Assembly (NCBI GenBank): GCA_020746105.1
Contig: CM036636.1
Span: forward strand, 3,348,001-3,412,000
DNA: 64,000 bases
Source of the DNA: Trogon surrucura
Taxonomy: Eukaryota; Chordata; Aves; Trogoniformes; Trogonidae
Direction: 5' to 3'
Below, piece after piece: positions 48,880 to 61,409 of the stretch. Numbering within the stretch: the first letter of the stretch is position 1; every line of letters begins with the position of its first letter. The notes under the pieces are model-generated. The model saw nothing but the letters and a program-made list of their open reading frames with translations. It was not told the origin of the DNA and searched no databases. A program made the position numbers and the translations under genes.

Positions 48880-49005
48880 AAGAATGAGCGAGGATATGAT
48901 AAGTCTTCAAATACATAAAAGACCTGTGCATGCAAGAAGCAGCATGTTATCTTTGGAGAAGAAGAATAAGAAGAGAAACTGTAAATTTAAATTGCAAGGA
49001 GTTCT
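48880..49005 (+). mobile_element. Probable ancient CR1 relic (ORF2 C-terminal part)
   Basis: GAGGATATGATAAGTCTTC, AAATACATAAAAGACCTGTG and AATAAGAAGAGAAACTGTAA followed by ATTTAAATTGCAAGGAG align in order with the ancient CR1 segment before the ORF2 stop ('...dmi.vfkyiKg...' then '...RRnGlkLqqg'). Intervening bases have diverged. The alignment is from memory and short, so confidence is moderate. Confidence 0.5.
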
Positions 49006-49059
49006 GTGTCCAGAAGCTCAAGAAGGTATCAACAAAGCTGGTGAGGATGGATGTGGTCC

Positions 49060-49130
49060 TAGCAGGCTGGGGATGGAAGAGACTTCAGGAGACCGTTTAG
49101 CCAACACTTGCTCTAAACCAAGGAAAACGA
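49060..49130 (-). mobile_element. Possible CR1 tail relic, opposite orientation
   Basis: GGCTGGGGATGGAAGAGACT followed by TCAGGAGACCGTTTAGCCAA and CACTTGCTCTAAACC resembles a minus-strand CR1 tail (GGTTGGAAGGGACC, then a 'ccaaccctgctcaaagc'-like part). It is short and diverged. Confidence 0.35.
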
Positions 49131-51649
49131 AAACTAAACTTATCCAAAAGATAAGTGCAAATATTTTTGCACAATATTTTGTGAAGCTGAAAGTCAGTGC
49201 AGACAGGAAGGTTTGTCAGGTTTCGTGACTTTGGAAGAGCTGTTGAGATGACACTTTTTACCAGCAGGTAGGTAGTGTCCAAGGGTGTTTCAGTAGTGTA
49301 AGAGGACCCTTCCGGTTGTAGAAGGGCACATCACCTTTGGCTGTACTGCCATCCCTCCTCCTGTGAACTTAAAAATAGGGGGTGGATTCTCAGAAACTCA
49401 AAGTTAAACTGGCCTTCTCGTGCAGCCAGGGCCAAAAGTAATTTTGGTCACACAAGGCTGAAGATGGAGACGTGAAATGAGCCCGAGAGGGATCAGCTCC
49501 TGATGACAGATGAGCGACGCGGTCTGCGCGCTTTCCAGGACGTGGTTAAATCTGAGCTTCTGCTTTTCCATGGAAAAGCATCCATTGACTTTGCATCAGT
49601 GCTCCAAGGGGAAGTGCTGCACTGCCTTTCTCACACTTTCCAGAGGACCTTGTCTGCTTCCTTGGGAGCTAGGGAAAGAAACTGTATGAATTAGGCTGCA
49701 AATCAATCTTGGTACTTTTGCTGGATGTTCTTCATCCACAACTGCCCTGGTCTGAGTACATCCTTAGATGGACAGGCTTTGAGAGAGCTGATGCAGTTAC
49801 TTGAGAGACCACTTCACATGATGTTAGGTCTGTACTTGTCTATACTCTTAAAACATGCGTCATTGTACACTGTAATTACAAGGAGAGCTAACTGGCAAGG
49901 AAGGATGATTGCATCATTAAGACACTGGAACAGGAATAGCTAATCCTGCTGTTAACTCCTCATGTAACCCTGGCTGTGACACTGGAAATGAATTTTCTCA
50001 TCTGAAAGGAAAAAAAAAATCCTATCTTATTCACCTTATTTTCTTGTATGGTATGATGTTGCTGTGTCTACACAGTATTTTGAAGGGATAGACACATGAA
50101 GTTGTGTCTGTGGCGTGAGGGTGAGGATCAAATTCAAACTGGAAATTGAACTAAAACTATAGGTGTCCTGCAATAAGAATAGTAATGTAAACAGTAGCAT
50201 TTATAATAACATTTACAAAGAGTTTGGAAGATTGATAGTAAAAAGGAAAGTCTGTATGACATAATAGAACCTGGTTAATTCCTTGTGTCAATTTGCAACC
50301 CTGACATCTCTCCCCAAGTATTCTGGCAAGCTCGTTGCACTTTCAAGAAAAGATTTAACAGCCAAGTTACAGCATTGACATCTCATGTTGCTTTTAGTTT
50401 ATTATTATTGCAAAATGCGCTACTGAACACTTACTGGTGCATCGTGAAATAAAATGCTGTGGTATTATAAATAAATTTTTCTTCTAAGATGAATGAATGT
50501 GATTTAGAATCTTTGGTATCAATATCATTGATGCTTTCATGGTAAAGATGGATGCAGTCCCAAGGGTTTTTTAATTTGGAAGTTTTGGCACAACTTTGGA
50601 GAGGTTAATTTTGGTGAGATTCTTTGTAATATTTTTCATGAAGAGTTCAGCCAGCTATGAAATGAGAGTGGCTTTGTTTGTTGTTTTTATTCCCCCTGGT
50701 TTGCTTCTTGTTCCTCTCCTAGCTAAAACATTTTTTTTTATGAAGTCAACCTTTTTCTACCTCTGCTCCTACCTCCCACACCCCTGCTGTCACGCACAGA
50801 ATTCCACGCTCCCCTGGGGCTCTGTCATCCGCTGATGCTGCTGGCAAGGAGCTCTTCTGTCTGTAGCCGCCGGTTTCTTGTGCTGGGCTCCTTGTGCCTC
50901 CGTTGTTTTGTGTGTCACACTATAAAGCCGTGCAAAACTGTCACAGCTGAACAGCAAAGTCAAATTCACTGAGCAAAGCAATAGTTCTTTTTCCCTTAAA
51001 TATTTCAGACAATGCTTTTATCAAAATGGGTCGCTCTGTCTAGCCAGCGTGCTGCTCCTGGCCATGACCAGTTCTAGGTGCGAGAACTGCTGCAGTGGGC
51101 AGTAATGGATTAAATATGTCCACTGTGAAAGATTCTTCCTTGGGTGCATTAGTTTGAGGTATATTTTATGCCCTGATACGTGGCGTTGAGCCAAAGAGAC
51201 CACAATACACCTTCCTCTCCGAGGTCCAAACACCGAAAAGTATCCCTTTACAAGAAGGATGCTTAAGTGCTTTTCTGAATCAAAGCCTGAGTCAGTGCTT
51301 TAATGTACTCTGTTCATGCTTGGAAATGGCTTATATTCCTCTGAGCAAATTTCCTTTAAAGAAGCTCAGCCTACTACAGTGTCTGAAGAATTCAATGTCA
51401 CACTGAAAACTTATCCCCCAGATCTGTGTCCAAAGAGATCCTGCTTAATGGATGCTCCCTATTACTTATTGCCATAGAGCACTTCTCTTTCGAGCACTGA
51501 AACAGTCTGTTCTCTCTCCAGGCAATGTGTCAGATTTTTGTCTGGTCGCCCATGGTGTTTTCCGTTTATATTCAAGGTTCTGGAGAAGGTCACTTCAGTG
51601 CAGCATCAATGGCACCTCCGTCCCCATGAGCTCATACATATATTTGAGG
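49131..51649. other. Unique non-coding DNA
   Basis: No gene is seen. The interval 49990-50540 is AT-rich. Open frames under 115 codons have no recognisable product. Confidence 0.5.
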
Positions 51650-51960
51650 CTGGCTCTGAGGCGAGAGCATGGCAGGACTCAGACTGCCCACTGGAAAGTT
51701 TGGGAGAGTGATTTAGGGATATGTTCTCTTTGCCACTGCTGCTTTTGGCACGGTGGACCACATTGTCCTTTCAGAAAGTCTGAAGCAGGTGCCCGACCTG
51801 CCTGGAAATGCTTTATCGTGGTTCGTTTCAAGCCTTCCTGCTCACTGCCCGATCCTTGTCTCACCATTGCAGCCCTCAAGGAAGTTCCATCCCATAGTCT
51901 CACTGGGCTATTTTCAGGCAGTGTTTCTAAGGATCTGTGTGAGCCCATATGCTTCAATTA
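51650..51960 (+). mobile_element. Fossil LINE reverse transcriptase fragment, L2-like
   Basis: From 51732 the plus strand reads ATAAFGTVDHIVLSESLKQV and then GNALSWFVSSLPA. This fits the reverse transcriptase signature 'AFDTVDH..LL..L....LsG.ALSWF.SYL' of L2-clade LINEs; CR1 elements have a different form (AFDTVSH). In another frame at about 51871 the string CCTCAAGGAAGTTCC gives PQGSS, in the place of the conserved 'VPQGSVLGP' block that follows in these enzymes. The frame change between the two blocks marks indels. The catalytic YADD region is not found downstream, so this is a short dead fragment. A 169-codon open frame over it (51452-51961) is in a different frame and not a gene. Confidence 0.65.
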
Positions 51961-54900
51961 GCTTTTGTCTGGCCTGAGCTGTTTTTGTTATCACTCTCTT
52001 TTTGCTGATAAAGCAGGAACATTTTTAGAGGTGATTTTCCCCCACTCCCTGCCTGAGCCCTAGGATGGATGGGAATGAATTTTGTCAGAGTAAAAGGAAT
52101 TGTCAGGATACCTGGCTCCCTGTCGGTCCTGACAAATCGCTTAGGGGCCTTGTGCCTCAGGTTGCTCGATCTGCAAAGCAAAGCTAATATTTATTTCCAT
52201 TATATATATTAATAGCGCTTAGTAACTTTGAACAAGGTCAGGACTTCACTGCATTACATACTGTGCTAAGACACGCATATATTAGTTCCCGTCTCATGCC
52301 TCCTGTAAAGAAGTGATGTAAGAATGCAGTGCCTGAGAGATGCAAGAAATGATCCATAATGCATGATGTGTTCTGAGGTTCTGTCCTGTCACTGGCTCGT
52401 CTGATGGAGTGCCTTATGGCTGGGAGAAAGCTTGAGCTGGCCTTTCATAACTTGATTATCTTATTTCAGTGTTGATACTTACGATAAAGATCCATGACTA
52501 AATAGAGATACTGTCTGAAAACCCTCCGTAAAGTTGTGGTGCTGGTGACATAAGCCGGGGAGAATAAAGCAGCGGCGCCAAAGCATGTGTTACCTCCACC
52601 AAAGCTGGCCCACCTCTCACGTTTGTCACTGCCTTTGGTACTGGGGCTGCTCTCGGCATGATCCCGTGCTCCTTCAAGTTCAGAGCAATGACTCTCTGAA
52701 TGAGTAGATCAGCAGACAACAGCTCTGTGAACCTACGGTATGAATTAATAAATAGGCTGTCTCCATCCACCGTTAATGCATCTCAGATTTAAGGCTGCCT
52801 GGCAAGCGGTGTTCTGCCATTGCCACCGTAACTTTGTTCTATACTTGAAATACGTGGTTAAAATCAAGAGTAGTGTGGGACCTCTGGTTGTTAAATCAGT
52901 GCAAGCTCTTATTGTGGATGCACGGGGATGCCACAGTTGCTACGTCTGTAAAACTACTTTACCAGGACTGTTATTCTGGTGGACCCACACTGTTAGTTCC
53001 TTTGCAGGACCTTTGTGTGCCTCAGTGACGTGTTGGGGTAGCATTGCTGAGGTGATGGAGATGGGAGTTTGGATCTGTGATGGGATATGATTTTTCTGGT
53101 TTCTTATGTGAATGGACAACATTGATAAATGGCCCATCCTCCAAGTATCACCATGCCCATATATTCTGATTTCAGAGGCAGCAGTTAAAGCTCAGGGTGG
53201 GAATGAAGGCAACGGGATGTGCTGTTGATCACGTAACTTTGTTGGTGACAGACAGGCTGTGCTTGGCCCCGGGTTGGACTAAAGTGGAGTGGCTGCTTGT
53301 CTCTGAAATGTTAAAGCAGGATTTGCTAGTGCTTGAGGAAAGAGCAAAGCCTCTGAGCAAAACCGTAGCCAATTGCCATCCTCTGTGAAGCACAGAGGGG
53401 ACCAGCACAACCAGTTCAGCAGCAGCGCTAGAGCTTTGCACCGCAGGACTGCAGCAAGTGGTGACGTGCTGGTGCAGATGTCAACAGAACGTCGTATTCC
53501 AAACCGAAATGGCTGTAATGGGGTAAAATCGGGGTGCACAGCCACCGAAGGCAAAATGGATCTGAGATGAGCAACACCATGCAGGGAGCTACAGCTTAAT
53601 CCCACATGAAAAGATACACAACATAATTTATGAAACAAAGGCCCAATGGTGAGAGGGTAATTAGTTGCTGAACTATGATATTCGGAAGGTTTGTTTAATG
53701 CAGAATTAGTCAGAAATCTTTAGAATCAGTGCTGATTAAAGCATCCTTTTTAGCCTTCCATTTCTATTTTTTTTTTTTTTAAATAGTATAATTTCACTTT
53801 ATAAAGTTTGAAAGTGAGGTACAAGTTTAATGAAAGCAGTGAATACAGTTTGAGAGATGCTGGCTCTTCATGCCTTGCAGTCATGCAGGGCAGTACTGGG
53901 GGGAAAAAAGGAAAATGATCCAGAGCCTTCATTCCAAGAAAGAGTCTAGACATTAAGCCACTGCATAAAAAGCTATTGGAAATTCAAGGATTTCCTTACA
54001 AGTACTTGCATCTTTCTTTCCTGGCTTCTTCTGGAAGTTGCAAAGAGGTCCATTGACTTCTGAGAGATTCACAGTACCACATAAATTAGACAGAAAGACT
54101 CCGTGGGAAGCGTGCCAAAGGAAAAGATGGTTCTCAAATATATTATCTGTTTCACTCTTCTCCTTTATACGTTTCTGTCCACGGCAACTCTTTCTCTGTA
54201 CTTAGTGAAATATGCTTTGAAGTAAGTTGAATTGCCAAAAAAGTAAGATAAAGTGCCAGAAAATAGTGAAGTTATATTTTAATTCTACATTCTCTATGAA
54301 ATAATACAGCAGGACCAGTAAATACAACAGTTGTGTTATTTCCAGTGTTGATGCAGTGGGCTCGAAAGTAGCTCAGATTGATCTGCCCATCTCTCTTAAA
54401 ATGATGAGGTGACAGCAAAACCAAACAAGCAGCAGAGAGAGCAGAAGGTCCTGTAGAGCAGTTTCAATACTGGCTCTATTTGAGAGCTGGTGGTTGTTTG
54501 GATAATGGAACTCATGGAAATACGCCACAGCCCTGCAGCTGGTACCCACTAGTCCTTTGCAGCAGAAAATAGGCTGCTCCCAAGTGAGGTGTCCATGGCT
54601 GCTCCCAAGCAGGGACTGTCCATGCCTGATAGAAATGTCACTGGAAAGGGTAATTTCTCCTATTGACTGTTGGAGGGTTTAGGGGCGGTGAGCGCGGCTG
54701 TCTTCTGACTGCTCGCCTTGGCCCGCTCCCAGCTGCTTTTTGAAGGTATTTATTTTTGTAACTGTTGCATTTATCAGGGTGGATTGGCCCAGTCTGTTGA
54801 CTTCAGTGCTTTGGCACAGGCTGTCAGGAATTATTTTAGCAATGCTCTGCCCTGGACAAAGTGCATTTACTTTTCAACCTCTGCTTTCACTTCCAAGCAA

Positions 54901-56579
54901 TAAGCTACTGGGGGTTTCATTTACAGTCAAACATTCGGTGGAGTTCCTCTCTGCAGCTCTTTGTTGTACACTGGAATTTTGTTTGTTGAAATCAAAGAAA
55001 AGGAGAAAGGACCTAATGGCTTCTGGCTACCAGTAAATGGTGGCTATTCCACAAGGAGGTATAAAGCACAGGAGGATGCTTTTAGAGAGGTAATAAATCT
55101 GCTGGGATTGTCACGAGGAGTGCCAGCATCATCTGAGAGAGAAGAACTTGGGGCATTTTCTTTGCTCCATATTGGGCATCATCTCCATGAAGGCTTGAAT
55201 ACGTGGGCCACGTTCTCTGCTCAACAGATCCACAATTTTCCAGTGCCAAAGGGCTGGGACCATTCTCTGTAAATTGTTTAGGCTAATACTATGCTTTGTT
55301 TTCCTTACCATTGTTTTAGGGGAACTAAAAAACCAGCCCTCCTCTTGGGTGAGCTGATTGACCTTTGACAAGTACCTTCAGGGCTCTGAAAAAGTTTTTA
55401 ATGGGATGTAGTCACCCAAATGTTGTTCGAAGTAAGAAAGAATTTATTCTGAAGTGAAAGATCATCATTTAAGAGACTTTCATTGGAAATTGAAGATTTT
55501 CTCCATGAAAATGTTCCCTAATTTTCTCTAGCATGACTTGGGCTAACCTTTACATTCATACGGACCTTTAAATAAATGCAGCTACTCACTTCAGAAAGGT
55601 TTCTTGCTCACACCAGTTAGTTTGTTTGTTCTCTTAATAATTCCACTTGCCTCCCCTGTGGATGAATGTCACCTCAACCTCTGTGCTTCCATCCTAAAAC
55701 CTGATCTCGTCACTCACTTCAAAGATGCAATTCACTGCCAGGTACCTCACCTTCATCCATCTCAATCTAAACGCAGCAAAATGACCTCTCAAAAAGTACT
55801 CTACAGAGGCACTCTCTAATCAACATCTGTTTAGAGCTTTCCCCGTTAACTTCACATAGGCAGATTGTTTTCCATAATTAGACACAGATAGACTTTGATA
55901 TAACCAGCTGACATATAGAATACATATTCATTTCTCCCTCTGACTTCTTAAAGGGTCTGAGTAATGCAGAAGAAACACCTAGTGCATTTAATACTAGTCT
56001 CAAGAGCTTCAGCAGACTTGTCTAAGAGACTCACTGAAGCACTTCAGGTAAAACTCTCATCTCTTGTTAAAATGAGGGGCTTAGGACAGTGTGATGCTCT
56101 TGATGAACTAAGAGGCTGTATTTAGATAAGAAATGGAGAAGAGCTCTGAGCTCGTGTCTCCTTATTTTCCTTTGCTAGATGGGCTATAAGGGGCAGAAAT
56201 GTTCTTTAGGGACAAGAAAATGATGACATTAATAGAGCTGTCACTGCAAGGAGTTTATGGTTTTGCAATTATTGCTCTGAACAGCTACTTGGGGCTCATT
56301 GATGCTCATTGCTGTGGACTTTGCTTGATCTGTATTGTCTTAGGCCATTCACAGAGACTGTAGTTCAGATAAACACTTAAACATATGCTTGAAGTTACTC
56401 ATATGTAAAATGCCCCCAAAACTCTCTCTGCTAAACATGACCTTGATCTCTTGGTGCTGCCGTTCCCCAGTGAAAAATAGAAATATGATAACAGCTTTAT
56501 CAGTCTGAAAACTGCCAGCAGTCCCATGCTACTATTTCTCATGTAACATAACAAAACATATCTGTGAATGCGATAGTAT
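51961..56579. other. Unique non-coding DNA
   Basis: No gene or clear repeat. A T run lies at 53767-53780. A 103-codon open frame at 54961-55272 looks protein-like in composition, but I recognise no family and see no convincing splice pair around it. Confidence 0.5.
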
Positions 56580-56712
56580 TTACTGGCTTGATTCTGCCCT
56601 TTTCCTTCAGTGAAATTAAATAACAGCCGACTCCAGAGGCAGGCTGATTGATTTCAGTGAAACTAATGCTGCTACTCAACAAGAGTAAAGGCAGAAGTAG
56701 TGGAGTCAGGCA
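56580..56712. mobile_element. Possible ancient amniote MITE-like relic
   Basis: The interval starts with CTGGCTTGATTCTGCCC and ends with GGAGTCAGGCACC; the ends are imperfect inverted repeats. Inside are GATTGATTTCAGTGAAACTA and CAACAAGAGTAAAGGCAG, which resemble the 'attgacttcagtgg...gagtaaagg' strings of a widespread old amniote repeat whose family name I am not sure of. Weak evidence, given as a lead. Confidence 0.35.
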
Positions 56713-58289
56713 CCGAGCAGGTTCTGTTATTCCCCTGTTACTGCCACGGAGCTCTGGTTATTTTAAGGAAGCCTGTTCCTATTTTCTGTTTCGCCTTCTG
56801 CTCACGATCTTTTCTTTTTGCCTTTTCTCAGCTTCACAGAATAGTCACAAAACTTATCAATTGACTGTCAGCTTTAAAATCTCCTACTTCTGGAATTTTC
56901 AGGCTCCTCGAGCATTTAGAGCCACTGTATCTCCAAACCTTCTGCTGTTATTTGGGGGGGGGAACAACAAAAAACCCACCACAAACAAATGCCAAAAAAC
57001 ACTGTAAAAGCTGACAGCTGACTTTCAGAATCCTTTGGTAATTGCAGCCCCTGTTGAAATTATTGAGAGCTAATAGTCTGAAATGTTTTGGAAAGTCAGG
57101 GCATGGAAGGGTTCACTTGCATTCTCCTGCCTCCACCCCCTTAATTTTCTATTGTTTTTCAGCGTGTTGTTGTTGAAGGTGTCAAAGTTTGGAGGTGATT
57201 AAAACTCAGTAGTTCCTTTGGTCTTTAGCATATTGTTTTCAAACATTTCCAACAGAAGTAAATGCTTAAATCCCATTAAATTGGAGTTAAATGCCTTAGG
57301 TTTCCTTACAAATCCTTCTGGTAGGCATCAGATATCAAACAGACAAAACAAAAAAATTAAGCTGAAGCCAGGGTATTTTTCTTTCCCTGTGGGGAAAAGG
57401 GCATCCATTATGCAATGAATCTTCTTTTGTAATGGTTTGGTGGCTTTGACAAAATCCATCTTACTTCATTGTCCTTTTACTTTACATAATGTCCATAAAA
57501 TAGCAAAACAGAAGATGTTATTGCTGATCAGAACAATTGGTATAAAGCTCTTGAGTAGAATAATATCGTAAAGAGAGCAACCTTGCAGGCCAGAGCAACT
57601 TTCTCAGGAAGGATATTCTGCATGGAGGGCTATGACTTGTCTTGCAGTCCCCCAGAGCGCTTTTCATCTGTTGTCTTCGTATCAGGAGAGAAAAAAAAAG
57701 AAAGGACAGTAGGAGCTGGCGTAGTTCCCCTCACATTGTAATACCCAGCACCTTGCAAGGTACCAGAATACATGTTACAAGAAAGGTACGGCTTAATTCT
57801 ATCATGATCCCTAGGGATGCTGGAAACTAGTAACTAAAGTGAGATTCTATGAAACTGAAACAATTAAATAAGCTTTATTTTAACTTCAGTCTGGAGACGA
57901 CCTGAAATGGGGTCTGTTTGGGAAGACCCTGCTCTCACATGGACACCTCTGGGTTTCAGCAGGGTTCCAGCCAAGTGCAGGGGGCGTACCCACACATCTA
58001 AAGTTAGGAGGAGGCTTAAAGATACTTCAGACCGAAGAGAAAACCAGTAATCCCATACGATCTGGGTTTGCCTGTAATGCACAAATGTTCCGTAGGTCAA
58101 TCCCTGCGGACACGTTTACGAAGAACAGCTAAGCTGATGCCCCAGCTCCCACTGATTTTTACCGGGAGTGCAGCTCCTATTTGTCTTTGATTTTTGGCCC
58201 CTGGTTTCCAATGAGTACAACCACCCTGCTTCCCTGGGAGCCCTGTTGTGGTCCCCTGCGTGGGGGCTGCCCTCCCCTGCTGTGTAACC
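56713..58289. other. Unique non-coding DNA
   Basis: No gene is seen. A G run of 8 lies near 56954. Open frames up to 119 codons (56648-57007) have no recognisable domain. Confidence 0.5.
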
Positions 58290-59250
58290 CCCAGGGTGGG
58301 CTTTGAGGGGCTGTGCCCAAAGCCCAGGGCCAGCCATGGCCGGAGGGAGTGAGGATCTTTGCCTGCCTTTGGTGTGGAGGACTGCAGGAGCGCGGGCGGG
58401 ACGCGTTGAAGTTGTTACGGGAGGAGGCCTTGTAATTGGAACACGGTTCTGTAGTTGGTTATTTCATAGGAGAGTAGTGCTTAATTAACACAGAGCCTCC
58501 AGAGCACGCTTGCTCGTCTGTTTCTTCCCATTCTTCCCTGTCTGTGTCTGTGTGCATTAATCAAACCAGTCTTCTGCTCCGTCTGTGAGTTGAACACGGG
58601 GACTGGGTTTCTGGCCAGCGAACGCGTTCGTCAGAGCCGAGGTGTTGGATCTGGGGGAGCTGGCGGAGCCGCGGGGCAGCTCTCGCTGTCCGCACGCTCC
58701 CTCCCGCCCTCCGTCCCTGATCCTGCCATCCCTCCGCTCTTGTCACTCCCATTTACACAGAGGCGCCAGGCTCGAAAGGCAGAAATTTCTGTTTGGCTTT
58801 AACCCGCGGCAAGTCCGGGCCTGTTCGGACATGTCCAGGGGCGTTTCAAGAAGCAGGAGTCTCTAGCAAACGCTCCTGCCCGCTGCCTGGCTCGGAGCCC
58901 TTTGGCATAAGCTCATTCTTCCAAAACCTCAGTATTTACACAGGCTCCGTGACTGCCGTTTACTTGGGGTCCAGCTGCTGAAGCTTATCTTCAGTTTTCC
59001 GAAGCAGGAGGTTGAAATCAAAAGCTGCAGGAGAGCGCTCCTGTTTGCTGTGCAGTTCTTACGCTTCCCCACTCCCCGCTCGCTCCACGTGCAGCTGCCT
59101 GCACCCAAACGGGGTCTTCCAAAACCCCGTCCAGCAGCCCGGCATGGGCGAACATCCTCGAAAGGGAAACAGAGGTGTTGGGAAAGGTGGGGCTGCCGCC
59201 CGGTCTCGAGCAGGCCCCCTCTCCCCGAGGAGTTCCTTGCACGCAAGCGT
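58290..59250. other. GC/CpG-rich block (possible CpG island)
   Basis: Roughly 960 bases of raised GC with clustered CpG, strongest at 58330-58420, 58600-58740 and 59070-59240. Several short open frames overlap on both strands, as expected from low stop frequency in GC-rich DNA; none has a known product. One interferon-response-like string (GAAAGGGAAAC) lies at 59160-59170. A promoter or enhancer role is possible but not shown. Confidence 0.4.
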
Positions 59251-61409
59251 TTTTCAGTAGCAAAGTTCTTTCCTTACGATGGTTGTTGCTGTTCAGAGAA
59301 AGACACTGCAGTCAGCACGCGTGTCCGGGTGTTTTATAGGAGCAGTAAAGAAGTTCAGAGGGTGCAGGACGAATGCAGCGCTTCAGTACAAAAGGGCAGT
59401 GTGAAATTAGCAAATATTTTTTGATTAATATTTCTAATGGAAACAACAATAACTCAGTTCTAGGCGTGTAAATTTTTTAAAGAAGTCTTTCACCAACTCT
59501 CATTGAGTCTTTAACCTTGAGTTTCTAAATTTTTATTGTGTTTCACCTTGGGATGGAGAATATGAATCCTCCTCATCAGAGCTGTAATTTTTAGAAGTAG
59601 GAATTTCTTGAAAATGTGGAGTTTTAACAAAAAGTATTGCGGGCTTTTGTCCAGAGCAGGAACACCCTTAAGTAATAATGCTAATCTTCCAGATAAAAAA
59701 GAAATCCTATTTTCAAGTAATACACTGGAAAACCCCCACAGTATTTTAATTAAATTAAATTGCAATGAAATGCAGAAGACTTAAATAGATTGGCTGTCTA
59801 GTATAGCTGCTAATCTGTCTCGTGTTCAGTGATCTGGTTCACCCTGCATAATCATAATCTGTTCTGCGTATGTTGTTCCAGGCCGACTACATCCCAAAAT
59901 ATTTCGTGGAGTTAATCAAATGCAGCCTGAAATTCAGAGAAAGCGAGAACAGTTAGGATGTATATGCAAAAGTGAAATGTATTGCTGTCAGGTACAGCTT
60001 GGAAATAGATAAAAAGCTTCAGATCCGTTCGGGAAATTTCTCAGAGCTCCTGTAACCATGTTCAGTAGCTCCTGCGAGTGCGTAGAGGGTTGCGGCGATT
60101 CCAGGTGCTTCGTGGTTTGGTTCCTGTGTCTGGGGTGTGTGAGTTAACAAAGAGGAGATAAAAGATACTCCATCATCCCGCTGCGGGCGGGCACAGCTCA
60201 GTAGCCAGAATTCTCCTGTGCTCGCAGGGTGCAGCCTGTCGAGGGAAATAGCGATAGTGCTGCGGCAGTGGGCAGCGTCTCCGTTGCCGTCACTCCTCAC
60301 ACCACCACCTCTTATTCCTCTCTTGATGGCTCTAACCCGCTTCTGAACTCTTTGCCCGTTTCTCTGGTCACAGCATGTGCTGATCTGAGTTTAGCAAGAA
60401 ATTCTTTTTAGTCTGTCTGTGTCAGAAGCGCTTGGCCCTGTGCTACCAGTCCTCTTCGGCGTCACCGTTCTTAGCCAGGTTTATTCGAATTTGCACATGA
60501 GCCTGTTTTGAGTAGGAAATCAGGCAGAAGCAAGCCTTCTGCTTCCACCCAGACACAGCATTCAGAAGTCCTCGGTTCAGATTTCAGCCATTTCTAATTA
60601 AGAGCTCATCAAGCCTCATAAAACCCACACGGTTTCCAGGGTTCTCTTGCTAATGGCTACACTTGGGGGGAAAAAAAAAAAGACTTAACTCTGAGTTATT
60701 TTGCTTTCAAAGTGCACTGGATACTTCTGTCATCATCTTTCTTTTGTTTCTGTGACATCTGTGGACAAAATGTAGTTGGAGATGATTCGGTCAGGTGAGA
60801 AATTATATCTTCAGCACATTAGCACATAAATTTGCTTTTCAAAATGCTTTTGGTCATCAGCTCACACGGCGGGGCACAAGCCTGCACACGTGGTTGCGCG
60901 TGTACCAGTGACATGATAAAACTTTCTTGAAGGAAAGCAGAAGCTTTTGCATATGTATTTATATAAATCAGGCTTCTGTTAATTTCTAAGGTAATGCTGT
61001 CTTTTTGATTATTTATTTAAATGGCTTTGAGTTATTTGTGAAACCAAAAATTACGCATTAACTCATCTGCTTATGATATCTGGGTTTCTAGATAGTACAT
61101 TTCCTGCTCTTGCATTACTTTACCCCCCATAAATCAGTCCCTGAGTCAAACCCCCTTAAAATACAAATGCAAACATAAAACCAGCAAATGTTAGGATAGT
61201 TAGTCCATTACTTTAAAAGGAAGGAGAGGAAATAACAAATGAAATGATACAGAGAATGAAGTATTCAATGCCTTTTTTGGTTGCTTCTCCAAAAAAAAAA
61301 AAAAAAAGGTTGATTGTGGTTGTATACTAGTGCAGTAAGTTTTAGCAAGGGGATCATCTAAAATAGCAAAAGACTATGTTGGCTAAAATTTAGATATTTA
61401 GATGTTCTG
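59251..61409. other. Unique non-coding DNA
   Basis: No gene is seen. An 11-base A run is at 60671-60681 and a 17-base A run at 61291-61307; neither follows a recognisable retrocopy. Confidence 0.5.
61291..61307 (+). repeat. Poly-A run (17 bases)
   Basis: Uninterrupted A17 just upstream of the ancient CR1 fossil. Probably a simple repeat. Confidence 0.85.

Noticed and set aside
54961..55272. A 103-codon open frame with a protein-like composition
   Set aside because: No family recognised, no paired splice sites that would make it an exon, and no conservation evidence available from one sequence.
61240..61310. Poly-A run as the tail of a processed pseudogene
   Set aside because: No coding-like or mRNA-like sequence precedes it and no target-site duplication was seen.
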